32,956 nucleotides of DNA from positions 2,501 to 35,456 of the forward strand of contig CALZIQ010000024.1 in assembly GCA_945787735.1 (NCBI GenBank), in the 5' to 3' direction. Each line of letters starts with the position of its first letter. The stretch's first letter is position 1. Of the stretch, positions 27,573 to 32,956 are shown piece after piece. This DNA is from an uncultured Chromatiaceae bacterium (GTDB taxonomy: Bacteria; Pseudomonadota; Gammaproteobacteria; Tenderiales; Tenderiaceae). A program made the translations under genes and the position numbers. The notes beneath the pieces are model-generated. The model was not told where the DNA came from, searched no databases, and saw nothing but the letters and a program-made list of their open reading frames with translations.

Positions 27573-29317
27573 GCGCGCTGCAGTGGCTCAATCCCTGGTG
27601 GTTACTGTTGGCGCTTTTACCCCTGCCGTTGCTAGCCTGGCGCGGCAAGGCCATGCAACATCCACGGCTGGAACAGTTCATTCAGCGCCATCTGTGGTCA
27701 CGCGTTTTAAGTGCCCCCATGCAATCCAGCAACCGCAACCGGCTGATTAGCTTTTTTATCATTTGGACCTTAATCAGCATCGCCCTTGCTGGTCCGTTTA
27801 TAGTTGAAGAAAAGCCGGAAGCCATAGAAAAACTTGCCGCCAACATCGTGGTAGTGATGGATATCTCACCCTCCATGGGCGCACAGGATGTCACGCCTAG
27901 CCGACTGGAGCAGGCCAAAAAACTGATCAAGGATTTCAGCCGACAACTGGAGCCACACCGCTTGGCACTGATCGCTTTTTCCGCCAACGCCTACACCGTG
28001 CTGCCATTGACACATGACAAACAAGCCTTGCGCCATTTTGTCGATCAGCTCGATCCGTCGCTGGCCTATGTTTCTGGCTCCAACCTCAGCCGCGCCCTGC
28101 GTTTAGCAGTCGAGGCCTTAGCAAACAACGAGCAGACAACAGGCCTGGTGCTGTTGATCAGCGATGGTGAAATTCACGACAAGGAGGCCCATAAAGCCGC
28201 AAGCGATTTGAAGCGCGCTGGCCACAAATTAATCAACTTGGGTATTGGCACTGAACAGGGTGCGCCGGTGCCCTTGGCGGGCGGACGCCTGGTACGCCAG
28301 AATGAACAGATCTTCACCTCACGCCTGCAACGCGACACTCTGCAAAGCCTTGCCCGAGCCGGTGGCGGCCACTACGCTGATTTGCTGCCGCAGAGCTGGG
28401 ACAAAATCAAACAAGAAATCGACCGCTTGCAGCTGAGCCTCTATCGAGCTGAGGTTCGGACCCAGATGGGTCAACCACTGTTTCCTGTCTTTATTCTGTT
28501 AGCCCTTGTGATGCTGTTCTGGCGTGGACTCAATCGTCCCCAGGGACTGGCCATAATCCTAGCCGGTATGTTTGCCTTTCAACTGCAACCCGCCGACGCA
28601 GCACCTTGGACCGAGGCCAAAGGCCTGAGCCAACTCAATAACAACGACAACCAAGGCGCGCTGGAAACCTATCGCCAGCTCGAAAATTACGCCGGACTCA
28701 TGGGCAAGGGCGCGGCCGCTTATCGCCTGGGGCAATGGCAAACTGCGCTGCATGCGTTTGAACAAGCCTCTGCCCAAGCAAATACAAATCAGCAAAAAGC
28801 CCGCGCCGCCTACAACCGTGGCAATGCCCTGATCCAACTCGGCGAACTTGATCAAGCCATCTCCGCCTTTGAGCTGGCGATTGAATTACGAGGCAGTTAT
28901 CCCCGCGCCAGCCACAATCTTACGCTGCTGAATAAGGCAAAACAGGAATGGGGCGGGCAGAAACAGGCCAAGCAAGAGCATGAACAAAAACGCCCCGGCG
29001 CCAATCAACAGGAACAGCAGGTCGACATCGGTGCCGGCGGTGACGCCAGCAACGCACTACTCTCAGGCCAAAGCGACCAGGGCGCCCGCCTGAGCAAGAC
29101 AAAAGGCGATCAACGCCGCGAACGCGAGAAACATGACGCCGCCCTGAGCCAGAGCCTGGCACAATGGAGCCAGATGAAAGAGCTAAGCCAACAACCTCCG
29201 GCGCAGGCCTGGCAACAGTATCAAAATCTCAAAGAAGACAACCAAGCCATGTTACAACGCCGCTTCGAGATTGAAGACAAACGGGCCCTTGGCCAGGTGG
29301 AGGAAAAACCATGGTAA
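27569..29317 (+). CDS. VWA plus TPR membrane protein (BatB-BatC-like fusion)
   Basis: VVVMDISPSMGAQDVTPSRLEQAKKLIKDF; TPR region AAYNRGNALIQLGELDQAISAFELAIEL; charged low-complexity tail. Confidence 0.92.
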   Translation: MSALQWLNPWWLLLALLPLPLLAWRGKAMQHPRLEQFIQRHLWSRVLSAPMQSSNRNRLISFFIIWTLISIALAGPFIVEEKPEAIEKLAANIVVVMDISPSMGAQDVTPSRLEQAKKLIKDFSRQLEPHRLALIAFSANAYTVLPLTHDKQALRHFVDQLDPSLAYVSGSNLSRALRLAVEALANNEQTTGLVLLISDGEIHDKEAHKAASDLKRAGHKLINLGIGTEQGAPVPLAGGRLVRQNEQIFTSRLQRDTLQSLARAGGGHYADLLPQSWDKIKQEIDRLQLSLYRAEVRTQMGQPLFPVFILLALVMLFWRGLNRPQGLAIILAGMFAFQLQPADAAPWTEAKGLSQLNNNDNQGALETYRQLENYAGLMGKGAAAYRLGQWQTALHAFEQASAQANTNQQKARAAYNRGNALIQLGELDQAISAFELAIELRGSYPRASHNLTLLNKAKQEWGGQKQAKQEHEQKRPGANQQEQQVDIGAGGDASNALLSGQSDQGARLSKTKGDQRREREKHDAALSQSLAQWSQMKELSQQPPAQAWQQYQNLKEDNQAMLQRRFEIEDKRALGQVEEKPW

Positions 29318-30954
29318 GACTTGGCCTGTTTATCATCGCCAGCCTCGTCTCTCTATCTGCCTTGGCCGCCGAGTTCAGCAGTAGTGTTGATCGCACGCAG
29401 TTGCAACTCAACGAACCTCTTTTGTTCACACTTACCCTGACCAACAGCGATATACGCCTACGCGCCGAGGGCGTGAACGCCAATGTAGACCTAACCCTGC
29501 TGAGCGACAATTTTACACTTGGCCGCCCCGAGGCCAGCAACAACTACAACATCTATCTGGGCCAGGGCCGCGCCACTTCTGAGATCAAGGCGGAACTGTT
29601 TCCCAAACGCACAGGCCAGCTCACCATTCCAGCCTTTTCGATTGATGGACTCAGCACTGCACCCATCATGATTGAGGTATTGAGCATAGAAACCACGATA
29701 TCAGAAGAAGTCTTTGTCCGCAGCGGTAGCAACATTAAATCCGCCTGGGTGGGCCAGCAGATCGTCGCCTACATAGACCTTTACCACCGCGTCGAACTAG
29801 AATCAGCCTCACTGGGAAGCAATTTTGAAACTGAACCCGTGCAGATTGAACTACTGTCTAACTGGAAGATGCCGCAGGACTCTCGCAAGGAAATCGCACA
29901 GGGATTGGAGTATGAAGTAGAGCGCATCGCCTGGGCGGTGTTTCCAAACCAGGCCGGTGACTTCACAGTGCAACTGCCCGACATCTGGGTCACTACCAAG
30001 GCCGGCAATAAACTGCGTCTGCCACATCAGCGCATTGATTTTCAGATCAATGCGCTGCCAGCAGAGCTGCCAGGTGACATCATCATCGGAAAACCCGAGT
30101 TAAGCGCCGCGCCCCTGCCCAGCAGCTTCACACAACATGAACTGAGCCCATGGACCTTGACGTTGAAGGCGCCTGTAGGCGTCACTGCCCTGCCTAGACA
30201 CCTGCCTGGCATTGAACTGCCTGAAGGACTCAAGCTTTATCCTGATCCCGCCCGCTATCGCAGCGAACAAAGCAGCGCCGGCATCATGGACGTGGCTGAC
30301 TACACTCTCTCGATCATGCCGCTGCGCGCCGGTGAGTTTAAACTGCCATCGATTCGCATTCCTTATTTTGATCCGAACAAGGGCGAGGCCGCACTGGTGG
30401 AACTGGCGAGTCAGAGCATTAACGTTGCAGCCGCTACAAAACCAACACCTGCGTCAGTGCTGACGGACGATGTAATTGCCGCAGCGGCAGCAGAAACAAA
30501 TCAGGAAATGAGCTCCTCGTGGACTTGGCAACTCACCACGGCCATCATGACCCTGCTGTGGCTCACCACCCTGTTAAAACTGTGGCGTAAACAAAACGCT
30601 ACGCCACTGCAGCCACAAACAAGCTCATCAACAGTTACCAACCCCAAAGACACGCGCTATCCACTGCAACAGAAACTACTTCAGGCTATGGGTAGCAAGA
30701 CCCTTGAGCAAGGCTTGCAGCAATGGACTGCACAACAACCGAAAGATAAAACTGTGCCGGAGGCAATCAAGGTTTTACAACAGTACTGTTATGGAAGAGG
30801 CGAAGTTTCGGAAAGCGAACTTGAAACGTTAGTTGCGAACGCGATCAAAAAAATTAAAGCAACCCCTATTCAAGTCGCCTCAAATGAGGACAATCCTTGG
30901 CAGGCGCAGAATTTTTATCCGGTTAAAAAGCACAATCGGCACGACTCGATTTAA
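29311..30954 (+). CDS. BatD-like (oxygen tolerance) protein
   Basis: Signal peptide; AEFSSSVDRTQLQLNEPLLFTLTLTNSD...; FPKRTGQLTIPAFSIDG; PLRAGEFKLPSIRIPYFDP; last gene of the MoxR-Bat operon. Confidence 0.88.
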   Translation: MVRLGLFIIASLVSLSALAAEFSSSVDRTQLQLNEPLLFTLTLTNSDIRLRAEGVNANVDLTLLSDNFTLGRPEASNNYNIYLGQGRATSEIKAELFPKRTGQLTIPAFSIDGLSTAPIMIEVLSIETTISEEVFVRSGSNIKSAWVGQQIVAYIDLYHRVELESASLGSNFETEPVQIELLSNWKMPQDSRKEIAQGLEYEVERIAWAVFPNQAGDFTVQLPDIWVTTKAGNKLRLPHQRIDFQINALPAELPGDIIIGKPELSAAPLPSSFTQHELSPWTLTLKAPVGVTALPRHLPGIELPEGLKLYPDPARYRSEQSSAGIMDVADYTLSIMPLRAGEFKLPSIRIPYFDPNKGEAALVELASQSINVAAATKPTPASVLTDDVIAAAAAETNQEMSSSWTWQLTTAIMTLLWLTTLLKLWRKQNATPLQPQTSSSTVTNPKDTRYPLQQKLLQAMGSKTLEQGLQQWTAQQPKDKTVPEAIKVLQQYCYGRGEVSESELETLVANAIKKIKATPIQVASNEDNPWQAQNFYPVKKHNRHDSI

Positions 30955-31086
30955 ATCAGAATTTTAACTATTCCATGCTCACTTATTACAAGCACCAAGC
31001 ACGGCAAATCAAAGCGTCGTGTCAGCACTTGACTAGACATATGGCGCCTGGAGTCTTGATGCCTCAAAGCGGCTAATTAGCGGGAG

Positions 31087-31575
31087 TTAAAACTCTTCTC
31101 GCAACGCCCGCCGAGATGCCTGATCAACCAAACCGAAGAGTCTATCAATCTCATCTTTCTTGCTAGATACCTGATGGCCAACCACCTTAACTAACTTGCA
31201 TTTTATTCTAGAGCTTAATCGGTAAAACTCTTGGTACAACTCATAATTATTCAGCCGTTTATTTTTACTAGAGAAATAATTACTCTGTTCAAGACGAGTA
31301 CGTCTGCCCGGCAGACCAAGAATATTTTGGGAATCCGTATAAACCGTCAAAGCAATATCTCTTTCGTCAGTCATGGGGATTGTTTCACCCAGTGACCACA
31401 ACAAAGTTTGCAATTCCAATTTGGTCGAACTTGTTTGTTCAAAACGTTTAACTTTCACCGTCTCTTTAAGCAAGTCTATAGACGCGCACTGGCCAGATAC
31501 AACAAGGTAAGCGCCATAACCCACCTTTAACTGAGTATTAACACTGCCGTCAGTAAAAAACTGTAAGTGAAGCAT
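31087..31575 (-). CDS. RNase H-fold (RNase HI-like) protein
   Basis: LHLQFFTDGSVNTQLKVGYGAYLVV...SSTKLELQTLLWSL...LTVYTDSQNI...KVVGHQV...FGLVDQASRRALRE: D-E-D-D arrangement of RNase HI-like enzymes. Start at ATG 31575. Confidence 0.78.
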   Translation of the reverse strand: MLHLQFFTDGSVNTQLKVGYGAYLVVSGQCASIDLLKETVKVKRFEQTSSTKLELQTLLWSLGETIPMTDERDIALTVYTDSQNILGLPGRRTRLEQSNYFSSKNKRLNNYELYQEFYRLSSRIKCKLVKVVGHQVSSKKDEIDRLFGLVDQASRRALREEF

Positions 31576-32260
31576 TTTTATCCGTTCGAAAAATTGAGTT
31601 GCCTTTGCGTTGTTATAGCATCTTCCAGCCAACAAGAGCCATTTAGAGGAAGTCATGAATCCTGAGAAATGCAGTAATTTTTATAAATCACTTAATCCGT
31701 GGACACTTAGAAAGCAGTCATTCTACCTTTCGGCTTAGTTAGTTATCGGGGGCGAGGGGGGGGATCACCGAGCGCTAGCGTAGTGTGTAGTGCCTTGTTA
31801 TAAATTGATTTAGCACTTGCCTTAACGTTGTTTGTTGTTGTTTTGATGGGTATAAATTTAACTGAGCTTTTGATCGACGTTAAATAAGAAAATGGTTGAG
31901 AATCGATTTGCTTTGAATTTATAACTGTTTTTGAAGCACCTAAAAATGTAATGTTCAATTCTCGCTTCGCATCTTGGCAAAATGCAAGACCTAACACCTA
32001 TGTCATTAAACGACTTATAGTAAGATAATCAGTGGTAGATTCAAACAAAGAAAGGCGAAAGTGATCGTCATTAACAGCATTAAGTACGGTATGAAACAGA
32101 GCATATTAGACCTTTTGGCACTGCTGACGGCTCTAGTCAAGCTGCTGGCTGAAAGCAAATTTGCGCTCTCCCCGGGGATCGCGACAGCCTTGAACAGTTC
32201 GCGGAGTCGCTGGCAACGGCTAGACGCCCTGATCACCATCCCTTCGAAGGAGTCACCGGC

Positions 32261-32890
32261 ATGCAGCTGATTGGTCGCTACCACAATGCCGGCTTCGAGG
32301 CTGTTGCTGATGGCGTCATGGACTTCTTTGAGCGGCGCCAGGATCTGCAGCGGCCGGGCGTGGCCTTCGGTCCCAGCGGCAGCGACGCGGAGCCCGCCAA
32401 GGTCTCGACGGACATCAGCCTCGTGGCGCTCAGCCGTTCTGATCCTGAGGCATTCGCTCTTGCAGACCTGATTGTGCGGGGTGTCTCAGCAGGCCTGGAG
32501 CAATACCTGCGTGAGCGGCCTCTGTTCCGCCAGGTCTGCCCGGACCAGGAGTTGTTTGTGATGCCGGTGTTCAACCTGCAGCGTTACGCTCCAGGCGAGG
32601 GCTTCCGACAGTGGCACTGCGACTGGACGATTAGCGACGAAGCCACCGAGCCGGTGCACCGCGTGCTGGCCTGGATCCTCTACTGCGATTCTGTGACGGA
32701 GGCCGGCACGGAATTCCACTGGCAGCAGCATCATGAGGAGGCGGAACGGGGCAAGCTGCTGATCTTTCCGGCCGCTCCCTCTCACATCCATCGCGGCCGG
32801 GTGAATTGCGAGTTCAGCAAGACGATCGCCACTGGCTGGATCAATGCTGGGTCGCGTGAGGGTTTCTTAAGGCGTCTGGCTCGCTCCTGA
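32261..32890 (+). CDS. 2OG-Fe(II) oxygenase-like protein
   Basis: FRQWHCDWTI (HxD), AGTEFHWQ, FPAAPSHIHRGRV (distal His), SKTIATGW; AAGGAG at 32247-32252, 8 nt before the ATG. Confidence 0.8.
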   Translation: MQLIGRYHNAGFEAVADGVMDFFERRQDLQRPGVAFGPSGSDAEPAKVSTDISLVALSRSDPEAFALADLIVRGVSAGLEQYLRERPLFRQVCPDQELFVMPVFNLQRYAPGEGFRQWHCDWTISDEATEPVHRVLAWILYCDSVTEAGTEFHWQQHHEEAERGKLLIFPAAPSHIHRGRVNCEFSKTIATGWINAGSREGFLRRLARS

Positions 32891-32896
32891 GGTAAA

Positions 32897-32952
32897 GGTG
32901 CCGGAGGGATTATTTTTTAACCAATTTTTTGTGATTGACAACTCCGGGCACC
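32897..32952. repeat. Interrupted inverted repeat near the right edge
   Basis: GGTGCCGGAG (32897-32906) versus CTCCGGGCACC (32942-32952, reverse complement GGTGCCCGGAG), one bulge, 35-nt AT-rich loop. Confidence 0.4.
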
Positions 32953-32956
32953 ATAT

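Noticed and set aside
31743-31997. Small minus-strand ORF bounded by integron-like bits (ataacaaggc near 31793-31803 and GTTAGGT on the minus strand near 31989)
   Set aside because: GTTAGGT fits GTTRRRY, but I found no matching RYYYAAC partner at a proper attC distance. The other end (TTATAAC) is off consensus. Protein has no recognisable family; not enough for an integron cassette.
1-32956. CRISPR arrays, tRNA/rRNA genes, transposases, toxin-antitoxin or classic defence cassettes
   Set aside because: No regularly spaced direct repeats, no recognisable tRNA/rRNA sequence and no transposase or defence-family motifs found by eye; the RNase H-like ORF alone is not enough to call a mobile element.

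Overview
This is a chromosomal segment that reads as gammaproteobacterial, judged by gene content. The left end (1-6230) is ordinary housekeeping: partial tyrS, M23 peptidase, anmK, erpA, bactofilin, a DUF6776-like protein and argC. The middle (6299-23245) is a long cytochrome c block. It holds tandem-domain multiheme cytochromes, a pentaheme protein with the motif layout of OmcE-type extracellular cytochrome filaments, an NHL beta-propeller lipoprotein, a GGDEF/EAL protein with a periplasmic CxxCH, two paralogous regulator-type propeller proteins, a monoheme cytochrome and a TlpA-like thioredoxin. This runs directly into a complete ccmIHGFEDCBA maturation operon. Next come a SUMF1-family protein and a MoxR/DUF58/DUF4381/VWA/VWA-TPR/BatD operon (24270-30954). 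The right end (31-33 kb) looks accessory, with an RNase H-like orphan, an AT-rich gap and a 2OG-Fe(II) oxygenase-like gene. The strongest leads are (1) a putative OmcE-like cytochrome nanowire and electron-export locus at about 6.3-16.2 kb, and (2) an A9 tract at 7243-7251 where a -1 shift would fuse two triheme ORFs into one hexaheme protein, the downstream ORF having no usable start before its first heme motif. No database searches were run; family calls come from motif recognition.
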